Shown here: in pieces, positions 10,965 to 23,819 of the stretch
Position numbering within the stretch: the first letter of the stretch is position 1
Layout of the letters: each line of letters opens with the position of its first letter
Assembly: GCA_018697195.1 (NCBI GenBank)
Contig: CM031859.1
Location: 52,374,828-52,438,827, forward strand
Direction of reading: 5' to 3'
Length of the DNA: 64,000 nt
Source of the DNA: Certhia americana
Taxonomy: Eukaryota; Chordata; Aves; Passeriformes; Certhiidae
Notes under the pieces: model-generated
Told to the model about the DNA's origin: nothing
What the model saw: the letters and a program-made list of their open reading frames with translations, nothing else
Databases searched by the model: none
Program-made: the position numbers and the translations under genes

Positions 10965-13900
10965 AGAGATTTTATTTAAAATACAATAGTTTTAAGGTAT
11001 GGCATGCAGAAAGCAGCAAATGTATGAACGTTTTCTTCAGGCAAGATTTATCTTCCCCTCCCATTTGTCTCCTGCAGTATATTCAATTTATAGTAGGTAG
11101 CAGGTAACTTGGCAAATTGTGTTCTAGTTTGATGAGAAGATACTGTAATGTCTTCCTTTTTCTAAATTCATAGTAAACCCTGAAGGAACACTTAATGAAT
11201 TGTACTTCAGAAAAATATATAGTTCAGAAAAATATTGTACTTCAGAAAACCATATGATCTCAGATAAATTTTTTTTTTCTTGTAGATTACGGAGATTTTA
11301 TGTAGTTACCTTTTAATTCAGCAATTAAATCTGAGATATTATCCATAGTAAGCCTATCAGCACACCACTGTTTCCTGCCTGTTCAGTAGCCTTTTGGAAT
11401 GGGTGAATTATGCTGAATATGCTTTTCTGACTGACTCAAGGGCATTTTTAGTTTTATATTGTCTGACATGGCATGAAGCTTGAAACAACATGTCTAATTT
11501 CATTAGTTTGCAGAAGCACAATTTAAGCCAGTACCAGTTTAGTGAGATATACTCTCATTTCCCTGCAGAATTTCAAGTAGACTCTGTAGTGTGCATGTTT
11601 CTAAATGTTCTCTTTTATTTCCTTAAGAAAAACCTGCTGGGAAAATGCCAAAATGAAAATTCAGGCTTTTTCCAATATAATTTGGCACTTAGAATTATTA
11701 CTGTTCTTCCTGTTTTGCTCACAGAAGATGTTTAATTGCATTTCAGTACAAAACAAGATATCCTTAATGTGTGGATCAGTGGATTTTTCAAATTGCTTTT
11801 TCATGAATAGAAGCTTAAAATTATTCTCAATTTAATTATACTGTAAGCCTCAAAGAAGTACCTAGAATGAAAAACATGTTTGATGTGACAGTCATGTTTT
11901 GAATCTTTTGCTTAATACTCAGTGAAAATGTTTATCACTAGGGTAATATGGATTTGTGTTTCCTGACAAAATTTTTTTGCGTTAATGACCGTATTCTCCA
12001 GCTACAATGTTTATAATATCCATGTGGGATAAAATCAATTAATAGGAGAGAGAAAGAAAGAAGAATCTTGTTTAAGGTATGCCATAACTATTGACTATTT
12101 TGCTTAGGGTTACATAGTTAAATGTTAAGTTCTGAGGTTGTTGGCTTCTGTGTCTTCAAGTTTTAGCCCCTGCTCAGCTTCCCTCTTTATTTTTGTCTGT
12201 AGCACCAGCCTGTATGAAAGAGAAGGCCACGTAGGCTGCATACTGCTTTTTGTGCTTTTTGGCTGATGTGAACTGTTGACTCAGGCAGTGGAGCTCCCCC
12301 TTCTGATGTTTCAAGGGTGCTGGTGTAAGACAACACAGCACTGACAAGGAAGTGGAAAATAACCAGCTGAAGATGCACTTTCATCTATACAAGTTATCAA
12401 GCACTCTGCATTTTATGTGTTCTGTAGCTTATACTAGATCAAGCTGTAGAGAAAAGGCGCACAGGGAGCTTAAAATCAGTTCTGGATTTTCTTACAACTT
12501 TGAAAGCACTGCAAGTCAGATTGGTTAGTATCCACGCAGGCTATTAAATGCTGCTATTCAATTTGGATCATAAGCCTTTTGAAGTGAAAAAGAGAGAAGT
12601 CTGAATGCTGAAAAAGAGAAATGTTTCACATCAAAGGCATTCTTTCTATTGAGGTTTACACAGCCTTTTGGCCTCCTTATTATTATTCATAGTGTTTTTT
12701 CAGTAATACAACAGACAATTTAGACACCTAATTTACTGATATGATACTTCTTTTTGCTCTTCCTTAGCTTTGAAATGGAGTTGAAAAGAAGCTGAAATGT
12801 GTTTTTGACTCATGATAAAAGCTCAAATCATCTGCTTTGACAGAGGCCTGTATAAAAAGCTCATTTTAAGGTATATCTTGCAGTAACCTGCAAAGCCCTT
12901 TGATCCCCACAGCAGCCATAGAGAGCTGCACGATACCTCGTTCTCATTACCATTGTGATATACATAACTGCTTTGGTACATAGGGCAACTTGGAACATTC
13001 AGAATTATTCTTTTGTACTATTACACACACATATTTACAGTAGCTTTAGGAGGTTGGTTAAATCTAAACCTTGTGAAAAGCAAGCACATTTCAAGGTGTT
13101 TCATTCACTGCAGGATATTATGTTCATGTTACTAAGCCTGAAGAAAGTAAATCTTTCTCCCTAAAGATATGGTCCAGTTTCCCTAACTGGGCAGTCCCCA
13201 GTGGCATCCTTTTCATATTGTATTCCTCTGTATATAAACAGCATATACCATGTAAGAAGAGGTTAGTGTCAGTGCTGGTGGACATGTGCTTTAGACAGTG
13301 CTCAGCACCAGAGCAACAAAATGTCTTTACCCATCTTCATACATGCTGTAACAAAATGATATATCCTAGCTAAATGCAGTACAGGCTCTTGCTCAAGTGA
13401 AGATATGTAAAGCCTCTGCAACATCCTGATTATATTTGTATTGTTACACCAGGAAAGGGAATTGTCTGTGTCATCTTGACATTACGGTACTTTGAAAATG
13501 CTAGAAGAGCTTATTCATGCTTCCAAAGGCAGAATGCCATTGTCTGGTCTAGACAGCTTGGGAATATACTAAAATAGGCACCCAGGCTTATTTTCTTTAG
13601 CTGGCTTTAACAGCTTCCCTGGATGTCTCTGTGACAGGTATCCTGAGGAAGGGCAGCAGCATGCCAAAAGTGCTGTCTTGGACTCTGTCATAATTCCTGT
13701 ATAAGGTTTTATTTTCATCACTAGCATTCTATTCTGAATGTTTCTTTGCATGTTCATATGCACTCAACTGCATATGCAGGAGTGGTTTTCAGTGTGAATT
13801 TCAGCTTCCCTGATAATGGCAAAAAGAGGTTCATTTGATTCCCTAAAAAAAAAAAAGGAGAGCTGGAAATGGTGGAAAAAACTCTCCAGGACATCAGCAA

Positions 13901-14849
13901 GGAAGTTTGTAGGGAACAAGGGAACAAAAACTTTTGGACAAAAAATAAATCCCAGAGTTTTAATTACACAGAGGTTGTCTAACTGAAGTTTAAAGATGTT
14001 CAGAGGTAAAAGAAGTACAGAAAAATCAATGCACTCAAAATAGTGTGAGATACATTTGAAATCATTGTATTGAAATGATTTTGGAATCAAAAGCATAGGT
14101 ATTTGGACCTAAAATTGTTCCTGGCCACAAAGTCTATAGATCTGTGAAAAAAAGCATGGATTTTGCCAAACCACAGTATCAATGTGTTGGGACAACCTCT
14201 ATTTCCATGGGAATCAAAAGAAAGCAGATATAATGTACTGAGCAGATTAGAGAAGTTGATCACGATTTATTTTATACCCAGTCTCATGACATGAAAAAAA
14301 AAAAGTACAGTTTTCCTGTGAATGTGAAATTAAGACATCAGAGGCTTAAGCATGCTTTAAGAAAATAATCTCAGTATAATTAGACATTGCTCAAACCAGA
14401 TGATGTTCAAAACCATTGCTGTACATTTGGCAAGTTTCAAACTGAGATTCAGCCAATTGATATCAAGACAGCACAAATCTTTCATGAGTGTTGATAATAT
14501 TTTTAGAAGGACTTGTCTACTTCAGTACTTAGAGTACTAATCTGTAAATGTGGCAGATTAGCAAGAAGTTTAATGCATCACTGAAGAGAACAGGCAGATC
14601 AGGTCACATCTACATACTACATAATCCTTCTTTTTTGTCCTGTAAGGTCCAAACTGGCTCAGGAAGAACAGTATAAGATACACAAGATCATTATTTCTCT
14701 GATAAAGTAACATACACATTATGGTGTGCTCAAATTTTCATCCTATATATGTGAGGTACTCTTTTCTTATTTGTTTTTAAATTTAAATATAGATTCATTG
14801 CTTTTGAACATGCTGAGGACCGTCCGTGCTAATAACTTTTTAAGCACTG

Positions 14850-16853
14850 CCTCCTAAGGGCACAGGAGCAGGCAATTCCAAAATGTCAGAAGTCAAACAG
14901 GCAGGAGGACAGCTTGGCTGAGCAGGGATCTGCTTTTGGAGATAAGGCAAAAAAGGAAGGTGCGTGCTCTGGAATCAAGGTCAGGTGATGTGGGAGGAAT
15001 ACAGAAACGTTGCTTGCTGCTGTAGGGGGAAAAGTGGTGTGGTCAAAGCTCAACTGGAGTTGAAGCTGGGTGGAAATATGGGGGGCAACAACAAGAGTTT
15101 ATTAAAATAAATTAATAGCAAGAGGTAGTGCAGAAACAACCTTGTCCCACTACAGGATGAAGATGGTCCCCTCACAAACAGGGATATAGGCAAGGCAGAG
15201 ATGCTTAATTCTTTCTTTGCCTTTGTCTCCAACACTGATGGTTGGCTAAAGGAGTCCCAGTGCCTTGAGCTGAAGGACTTTGGCTGTGAACATGATAAAC
15301 TCTCAGCGTGCCCTGAACTACTGTGGCATTTACTGGATCCATATGAGTCTATGGGGCCTGATGGAATTCATCCAAGAATAGTCCAAGAGCTGGCTGATAT
15401 TATCCTCTCTCAATGATTTTTGAACAGCCTTGGAAATATGGAAAGACCCTAGTTGAGAGGAAGCTGGCTAACATTTGAATTCTCAAAAAGGTCAAGACGG
15501 ATGGCATGGAAACTGTAGGCCTGTTGATCTCATTTCAGTATGTGGTAAAATTATGAAGAAGATTTTTCTGGCAGGTATTGAAAAACACCTGGAGGACGGT
15601 ACAGTCATCGGTCACAGCCAGCATGGCTTCATGAGGGTCCCCTCTTATCAAATTTAATTTTCTTTTATGACAAGGTAACCCAGCTAGGTGATCAAGGGCA
15701 GACAGTTAATGTAATCTTTGTGGATTTCAGTAAAGCTTTTCATACTGTCCCTCACAGGATCCTTCTGGACAAAATGTTCAGCACACAGCTGGATAAACAC
15801 ATCATGCAATGTATGAGCAGCTGGTTCATGGGTCAGGCGCAGAGGGTTTTAGTGAGTGGGGTGACATCAGATTGGAGATGTGTCACAGTGGGGTTTCACA
15901 GGGCTCCATTCTCTGCCCTGTGCTCTTCAACATCTTTATGAATGACTTAGATGCAGGACTCAAAAGGGTACTGTGTAAGTTTGCCAATGTTATTAAATTG
16001 GGTGAAGCTGTTGACTCATTTGAGGGGAGAGAGGACCTGCAGAGAGACCCAGAAAAATTAGTGAGATGGGCAATCACCAACCAAATGGAGCTTGACAAAG
16101 AAAAGTGCCAGATTCTGCACCTGGGATGGGACAGCCTGGAAGCACATACAGACTGGGTAATGAGAGGCTGGAAAATAGTGCCCTGGAAAGGAATCTGGGG
16201 GGTTCTGGTCAGTGACAAGTTGAACATGAGTCAGCAGTGCTATGGCAGCCAGGATGGCCAACCCTGTCCTGAGGGGCATCAGGCACAGCATCACCAGGTG
16301 GGCAAGGGAGGGGATTGTCCTGCTGCACTGGGGTGGCCTCACCTTGAATATTGTGTGCAGTTTGGGGTGTCAGAATATAAAAAAGACATTAAGCCATTTT
16401 AGAGTGTCCAAAGGAGGACTATGAAGATGGTGAATGGCCTTGAGCTGAGGTGAAGCCATGTGATGAGTGGCTGAAGTCACTTGATCTGTTCAGCCTGGAG
16501 GAGACTGAGGGGAGACCTCATTGGGGGTACAACTTCCTTGTGAGGGGAAGAGGAGGGGAAGACACTGATCTCTCCTCTGTGGTGACAGTGACAGGACTCA
16601 AATGGCTTGGAGTTTTGTCAGGAGAGATTTAGGTTGGATATTAGGAAAAGGTTCTTCACCTTCTCCAGTGGTTGGGCACTGGAACAGGCTCCCCAGAAGA
16701 GTAGTCACAGTGCCCTTGACATAGCTCAAGAGGTGTTTGGACAACACTCTCAGGCACAGGTTGTGTCTTCTGGGGAGTCCTGCGTAGGGACAGAAGTTAG
16801 ACTTAATGATCCTATCAGCTGTGGACTTTTTATCATTCTGTGATTGTGAAGAA
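14850..16853 (+). mobile_element. CR1 LINE, 5'-truncated and decayed, sense to LAMA2
   Basis: About 2 kb of the 3' part of a chicken-repeat-1 non-LTR retrotransposon. Reverse-transcriptase blocks are visible but spread over several frames with stops: 15201-15416, 15475-15657, 15720-15941 and 15809-16402. Short recognisable motifs include VDFSKAFHTVPH, GSILCPVLFNIFMNDLD and KCQILHLGWD. The metal-binding Y-x-D-D box is degraded (FANV in its place), so the element is dead. It is followed by the CR1 3' region and ends near attctgtgatt, the typical CR1 3' terminal octamer. The 5' limit is approximate. CR1 is the dominant LINE of bird and reptile genomes. Confidence 0.93.
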
Positions 16854-19130
16854 TTAATCACAGAGGTTTGGATTGAGTAGGGTTAGACACAGTACACGGA
16901 AGTGACTGATGTTAAAGTGCCAGAAAATACTTCACCAAAGTGAAGGTGGTTAGGTCTTTGTAACAAGAAATGTTTTCCTACAAAATGGAAGGTTTTAGGT
17001 GTTTTACTTAAAAAAAGCAGAACCTGCAAATTCCACTCAGCAAGAGATGTGAAGCTTTAAAGCAGTGTATTAGCTTTCCTCACTTTAATAACATCCTTGA
17101 CATATAAACTGTTCATATTCTTCAAAAACGATAAGATACGTCTGAGGATATTTAAAGCTAAACTTATCACAAAAGAAGAATCCATTATTTTTCAGAAAAA
17201 GTACAAATAATTTGACATGATGTCTTAAAAAAGTTGAATTGCAGAGGATTTTTCTTTTGAAACACTTAAATTATTTTTGTCACATCTTCTTTTAAAAGCA
17301 TACTGTTCTTGGCTAATTTTTTTATATGGCTGGTAGATCCTTTTTGAATGTCAATGCTTGAAATACCAATCAAAGGGATTAGTTAACTTATGGAAGTTGA
17401 TTTTAACCCAGCTAGCTGCTCTAAAGACATAGTTTTAATTGATTAAGTGTTTCAATAATTTGGTATAGCTTATGATCTACAAATTATGTTAAAATATAAC
17501 ATTGTGATTGATGCTTTCATTTCAAATATATGCTTATTGTATAGCAATAAAAATGCACCCTTTAAAACAACAAACAGTATTTCTGGAGGCAAATAGTTTT
17601 GATGTCAATGCACTCATGACTAAAAAGGGTATTGCACTTTTTCAGCTGTCCAGGTGCAGAGCACAGTGCAAAAAAGCTTTGTACAAATCACTGCAATCGT
17701 GAAAAGCTGTGAAGAAGGAATCAGTGTTCCTTAGAATGTCTGTTTCCTTACTGAGGATAAATTATGTCTTACAGACAGTAAGGCTGTTAAATAGCAATCA
17801 GTACCATATGTGTGACTTACTAAAATGATAAAGCAATTTAAAAGTGTTCTTAAAAAACAATTTTAAATTAAATCTTAGATTTGAAAGTGCCCATACTTAA
17901 AAAACAAACAAAAAATCATGCAAAAACAAATCTCAAGAGTTCTTAAGCTGCAGCTTTTCTGAAACATTCTAGATTTGATCTGGCCTATAGTCTAAAACAC
18001 AGCAGAACATACCCTATTAACAAAAATCTCTCTCGTGGCTTTCATTTTGGCCTTTTGAACTTGACATGTGCTTTTTCAATCCTTTTTTTAGTCCATACCA
18101 ACCACATTAATATGGTATTTAGCATCCAAACCCATTTCTACTGCTTTCTCTGTTTCTGCATTGTGAAAGGTCTACTACTTGTGTATCTTGTGGAAAATAG
18201 CAGTGAAAGGAGTAGCATGATGTGCTAGTAATGTGGGGTGAAGGAAGGAAACAGATTAAGCCAGAAAAGTAATTTTCTGAATCTGTTATGGATTCTGTGA
18301 AATTACATGAAATTTCTAAATGCTATATGGTGAGAGGGAAGAAGAATATAAAGGGTAATTACTCTGTAAAACTTGGTTCTTACAAGTCATCACGAGAAGC
18401 TTTTTTTCACAGGACCGATTTCCATTCTGCTAAAGGATTGTTTAATTTGAGATCAGCCAAAAGCTATATACAAAAATGCAAATGTAGTACTGCCATTTTT
18501 ATACTGCATGTTTCATATGCTCAGCTTAATTTCTCTCCTATTATGCAGTCATGTAGATGAACACAAACTGTTGGATAGCACCCTTATACATTCCTCATAT
18601 ATAAGCACCATTATATATTCCTCACAAAATAGAGGCTGGATTCTATTCTAGCAAATAAGAATTAAGTAATCCAGGCTTTGTTGCTGTTTACAAATATTGC
18701 TAGCCATATACCTTGTAAAATGAACTCATGCACATACATGTCAAAAGTAATAATTTATTTTTATAAATTATAAAGTCTGGGATATATTTTTGGAGTTAAC
18801 ATCTGAAAACAGTTTGTCACAAAATACAGCATATTGCAAGACTGCAATACTAAATCTATCTTATGCTGCTTTGAAAGCTGGTTTTCTTTATGCAAGCTAA
18901 AACAATAATACAGCTGTTGTGAGGTGTAAATTTAACGGTTTTCTGTTAAATATTCTTTTTGTTTTACATGGAAAAAAGTTATCCGCAAGAACATACAAAG
19001 CACTGATTGTGACAGCTAACCTGTAGAACTATTTCTCAACAAGCAGCAGGAAATCAGGATAAATGCTGCAGGACTTTTTCTGTATGCAAGTTTTCTAATT
19101 GTCATTTTGTACTTTTCATCTTCTGTTCAG

Positions 19131-19258
19131 GACTGCAAGCATAACACAGGTGGCTCATACTGTGATAGATGCCTGCCTGGCTTCTATGGTGATGCAACTA
19201 AAGGGACAGCTGAAGACTGTCAGTTGTGTGCTTGCCCCCTAAATATACCTTCTAACAA
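19131..19258 (+). CDS. LAMA2: LAMA2 exon 5: rest of LE6, start of LE7
   Basis: A 128-bp exon runs from phase 0 to phase 2. It encodes DCKHNTGGSYCDRCLPGFYG, then DATKGTAEDC (end of LE6) and QLCACPLNIPSN (start of LE7), with the Asn codon split AA|C. Human LAMA2 has the same layout (HTGGPYCDKCLPGFYGEPTKG ... CACPLNIPSNN). All expected LE cysteines are present. The acceptor is ctgttcag and the donor is aa|gtaagt. Confidence 0.96.
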
Positions 19259-19884
19259 GTAAGTTGTATATTTATTGCATATTGCACGTTTTCCCTTAGT
19301 AAATTGTGTAATTTCTTAATTTATATTTTCGCATGTATGCTTGAGATAGCTTTTTTTTTCAATCAAATAATACATTCTGCAATATCATCTTTTAGTTTTA
19401 TGATTGTACAGAGTACTTAACTAGGCAGATGAAGACAAAAGCTGCATGAGACTAAGGTAGAAGAACAACACAGAATTTGGATGACTGCTTTTCAAATTAA
19501 TAAGTAACATTTTCTTTTCTGTCCTGCTTAAGGGTACTTGTTTCTAGTTTTAAAGCTGAATTTGCAGATTTGATGTGTGAGTTTTTTCTGCTTTTACTTT
19601 TCAACAAGCTATTCCATCGTTTAACTTCACAGACCAAGTGGCTTGAACATTTTTTCATTGGTTTTGTCACAGACAGTATCTGGAAAATAATAGTACCAAA
19701 AACATTTTACATGATGTACCTGAATAAAGCTGTCCTGAATCCTGTCTGTGGCATTGCATCATATTAAAATTGCACTGATCAGAACAGGAATAGTCCAAGC
19801 ACTTATGAGCGGAAATTCCAGGGGATTGTAGGATGGAAGCCTGTCTTCCTGTTAATACAGCTCTTGAGTTGTTTTTATGTTTTT

Positions 19885-19914
19885 ATAAATATATATATAT
19901 ATATATATATATAA
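19885..19914 (+). repeat. (AT)n microsatellite
   Basis: An uninterrupted run of alternating A and T of about 26-30 bases. Confidence 0.95.
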
Positions 19915-20712
19915 AACGGGGGTTTTCATATCTGCTGCTTAGACATGGTTCCTCTGGCATTCCCATTACTTGGTATTTCCTTGCCTGAGTAATCAATTAT
20001 CTTTCTCTTGTTTGAGAATACTGTGCTGACAAAAAAGGAAAAACACTATCGCATTTCCATCTTGCACAGACATGCAACAAACCAAGTCAAATAGATTGAA
20101 TTTAGGTTATGATTGGCAAAATTCCTGGAGACTCCGTTACATAGTCATCATAGTTCTGTGTGCTTTGTTTTCCCTTTTTGAAGTTACCAGTCCCCTTTTT
20201 AATATTTAATTTTCTTGAAAAATGTAATAGGTACAGAACAATCACACAATATAAACGTTCTTTGAACTGTGAAACTGTGTGAGACCTGAAGTCTACAAAC
20301 TGTAGCTTTGTAGAACTCATTGTAAAGCTCAAGCTCTCATGATGTTACAGTCTAGACGAATTATTAAATTTGTTTATGAGGAAAAAAGAGGTTTTAAAGA
20401 TTCAATGTGTTACCTGAATGCTGTTAAAATGCTTCTTCACTTTCTTACTTAGTTGCCAATGAGTTTGTTATGCTAGGGATATTTACAAACAATTCAGATA
20501 CCTTCATGTGAAAAGTAAATTTTTGCCAAGTTCATGTCACTGTACAATGTAGTATATGTCACGTTCTTTCTGAGTAACTGAACAAGTAACTAATTGTATG
20601 TACAAATTCTTCTAAATAGCTGTGTATAGATTTTAATTCCTGAACTATTTAATTCCTAACATTATATAACAGTTATTTGTAGGTTTCTAAGCTTAATACT
20701 AAGTTCCCACTG

Positions 20713-20732
20713 CATGGACAATATTGTCCATG
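20713..20732. repeat. 20-base perfect palindrome
   Basis: The sequence catggacaatattgtccatg equals its own reverse complement. It is in mid-intron, with no element ends around it. Confidence 0.85.
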
Positions 20733-21960
20733 TAATGAGCCTGTGAGAAGGGGAGAAGTGTTCTAACAGTTGTAGAAATGATATGGTGCCTGTATTGTTC
20801 TCTTGTTGACTTAATTGGATTTAGCTGCTGTTAATTCCCTTTCCTGTTTCCTAATGGCACGAGTTTCCGTATGCTGTTGCTGAAGCCAATCGTGTGCCTT
20901 CTGAAGCACAACAGTCATAAATGGCTTGCCGTATGTCAGGAAAGAGCACTTAGCCAAATCAGAAAACTAAAATTAAGTTGTCTAAGCTTGTTTTCTACAT
21001 CCTGGGTTGTATTTTCTTCTTTTTTGCATATATCTTCATTTATGTGCTTATGTGATGTAGATGAAGTCCATAACCATGTAATAATTGGTCTATGCAGTAA
21101 ATGACTCCTTTGTCCTATGTCTTCTTGTAAACATACCACTTTTAGAAACTGTTCTGACATTCTTAGTCCTCAAGTAGTTTCAAAAGAAATTACTTTTTTC
21201 CCCCATAATTTCTAACAAATATATATGTTTGGGATAATTATTGCTCTTCTCTTGAAGTAGTCATTAATTTAATATAGGTAGAGAGGATTTTGACAGGAAT
21301 GCTTTATCCCTGGAAATGGGAGATAAAAGATTTCTCATTCAGCCTGGAAAGGTCGGGGGTAAATTCATAGCATGTGAACTAAGAATTCAGGTTGAATTTT
21401 AATTTTTAATTAAAGTCAATTAATTAAAATCAGGTTGAATTTAAGAATTTTATTTTTTTTCTTGGAGAATTAGATAAAATCACAAACATGTTGTTAGGGG
21501 ATGTTTTCTATAACACACTAGGAAGATTTTAGGCCCTGTCTCCCAACATAGACGTATCACATACATACCCATATCGTATATTAATACTTGTCCTGTGTCC
21601 TGACTCGTATTAGTGTTGTTATCATATGGGGAAACTGTAAAGAGCAATGATAAATCAAGAGAGGGACCACAATTTTTTGAAGCTTGTTTTGACAAATCCA
21701 TGTTTACAGCTCATTAGTGTCTACCACTAGTGAGTAATGAGATTTTCAATAATCAGGAAGATAAACTCTTCTTTTCTCAGCCTGCTGTCATATATTTCCG
21801 TTACAGTACGTAGATAGGAATAACTCAATATATAAATGTTTTGTGTTGAAATGTGGTCCAACTATTAAGTCACAGAAAGAATCAAGGAGGCAAGGTCTGA
21901 ACATAACCCTTAAAACATGGAAACTCTACTATTTATCATAATTGCTTAGTAATAATAGGT

Positions 21961-22020
21961 ACATTATCATTATTATTATCATTGTCATTATCCTTATAAT
22001 TATTATCATTATTATATTTA
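21961..22020 (+). repeat. (ATT/ATC)n trinucleotide-like tract
   Basis: Imperfect repetition of attatc and attatt units over about 60 bases. Confidence 0.85.
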
Positions 22021-23732
22021 AAATTTATGCAGCTAAATTCAGAGCTCTTGGTGGTCAATTTTGTACAATGTTATAATGAGGTGTGATAGCATCTCTACAA
22101 TGTTTTCCATGAAGCTCTTAGAAAAAGTGAGGTTGGGACTGACAAGCAGGAACTTATTTGAAGTAAGTCAGTGCTGCTGATTATATTCAATGATAATATG
22201 TTCTTTCATTGCTGTTAAAGAAAAGAATGAACAATTATTGTTTCTTAACTGACTCTTCATCCATTTGTGAATCTCTTACTAAGTAAATGACATTGCAAAA
22301 TAACACAAACATAATCCTTATAGGAAAGAGAACAATCCCAGCACTTGTCTATATTTATTGGACATGACATTTTTCTTACTGATCTCTTATATTTGTGGGA
22401 TAACACAGAATAAAGAATAACGGAGGACAGATCACAGGATGTATGACTCTGAGAAGTGGGGTCTTGTCACCAGCAGCTAATCACACTAAATGATGCTAGT
22501 TAAGCTTTTCTGTCCTCCCTGGGCCTCTTGATTTCCAGCAACTCTCATGGTACATCCTGCTTTGATATACCCAAGGTCGGATTATGTCTATTTGTTATTA
22601 CTGTAGCATGCACTGTTACCTTGAATATACCTTCCTCCAGATCCTTTGTTGGAGCAATCCTATTGCTTCTCAAATTCTCTTTTCTTAGGTTATAAAAGAT
22701 AATTTAGTATCTTTTTTTCACACAGGTGTTTTGTTTTCCCCTTTTGAATAGTCACCCCACTATGTACCTACTCCCATTCTTTTACTTCTTTTTCTTTTTC
22801 CTTTTTCTGTTTAGTAGACCAGAATTGATTGCCATTAGTTATATGAGGCTTTATAAAGATGGTCATATATTTCTATGTCTAATAATCATTACAGAATTAC
22901 AGAAGAACAGATTGCCTCTACTTCTGTGTAGTATCTTTCAGTGTGTCAGGAGGTTTCTTCAGAAAAGTGTGTTAAGGGAGAAAGATTATGGAAAGCAAAA
23001 TGCTAACAGTGAAGGAACACAGTTCAGAGTTAAACACAGGCATTGAGATGTGGAGCTTACAAATGGCTACAGTATCCTTGTTTATAAAAAAGGAGGCGGA
23101 AAAAAACCAAACCAGCCAAAAATAATTAGAGCATAACAAAGAGGTAAAGCTTTCTAGTCTGAAAGCTATTCTTAAACTTCAACATGCCTGTGTGGCCTGT
23201 TGCTTGAGGTCATTGGCACTCGATTAACTCAAATACGCTCTCTGGGAAGCTGTACCAGATATTTCCCATTTTGCTCCTCCCCTTTCTTGTTCACTGGGTT
23301 CCTTTCACAGCTGACTATACACAAAGTTAACTGAGCTTTTAATCGGTTGTCCTTCAGAAAGATTTATATAGGGGCCACGTTATGGCACAGATTGTTTTGC
23401 CAGGCCCTCAGGGGCACAAACAAACAGCTGTACATTCCTGCCTTTTTAATGGTATCCAGACCACTCACTGGCAGGCTCAAGTCCCGTAATAACAGGCTAT
23501 TGGGATGTTGCCATCCACTGCTCTATATTCAGTGTCACAGAAATAGCAGAGTCATTCCAAATTCAATTTGCTGGAGTCGAACTTAAGCCCCATGTCCTAG
23601 ACCAGAATCACTTTTCCTGGGCACTGTTTTGCAAATTAACAATCTCTGAAGTGGGAAGAAAGCTATGCTGCTAACCATGCTTTCTTTATGTTTCTTCCTT
23701 GTGCCTCTTCTTTCTCAATATCAACAACACAG

Positions 23733-23819
23733 CTTTAGCCCAACATGTCATTTTGACCGACAACGTGGATTAATATGTGATGAATGTCCAGCTGGCTACG
23801 CGGGACCACGCTGTGAAAG
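23733..23819 (+). CDS. LAMA2: LAMA2 exon 6: LE7, middle part
   Basis: An 87-bp exon starts with one base completing Asn and ends in phase 2 (CE then AG|G). It reads FSPTCHFDRQRGLICDECPAG, then YAGPRCER. It matches human FSPTCHLDRSLGLICDGCPVGYTGPRCER almost residue for residue and carries the four central cysteines of LE7. LE7 and LE16 are the LE repeats with the long first loop (PSNNFSPTC type), which is why three exons are needed for one repeat. The acceptor is caacacag and the donor is ag|gtaagc. Confidence 0.96.

Larger units (their letters stand above)
10761..19130 (+). other. Intron 4 (8.4 kb)
   Basis: This is the longest intron in the window. It contains a pair of hairpins 150 bp after exon 4 (10914-10964) and a 2-kb CR1 LINE (14850-16853) in the sense direction. 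The remainder is AT-rich unique sequence in which I recognise nothing. Confidence 0.85.
19259..23732 (+). other. Intron 5 (4.5 kb)
   Basis: This intron holds an (AT)n microsatellite, an ATT/ATC-rich trinucleotide tract and a 20-base perfect palindrome at 20713-20732. The rest is AT-rich unique sequence without recognisable elements. Confidence 0.8.

Noticed and set aside
15201..16402. Several open frames of 60-197 codons on the + strand, with reverse-transcriptase-like wording
   Set aside because: They are decayed pieces of one CR1 LINE in different frames, with a broken catalytic box; not a host gene.
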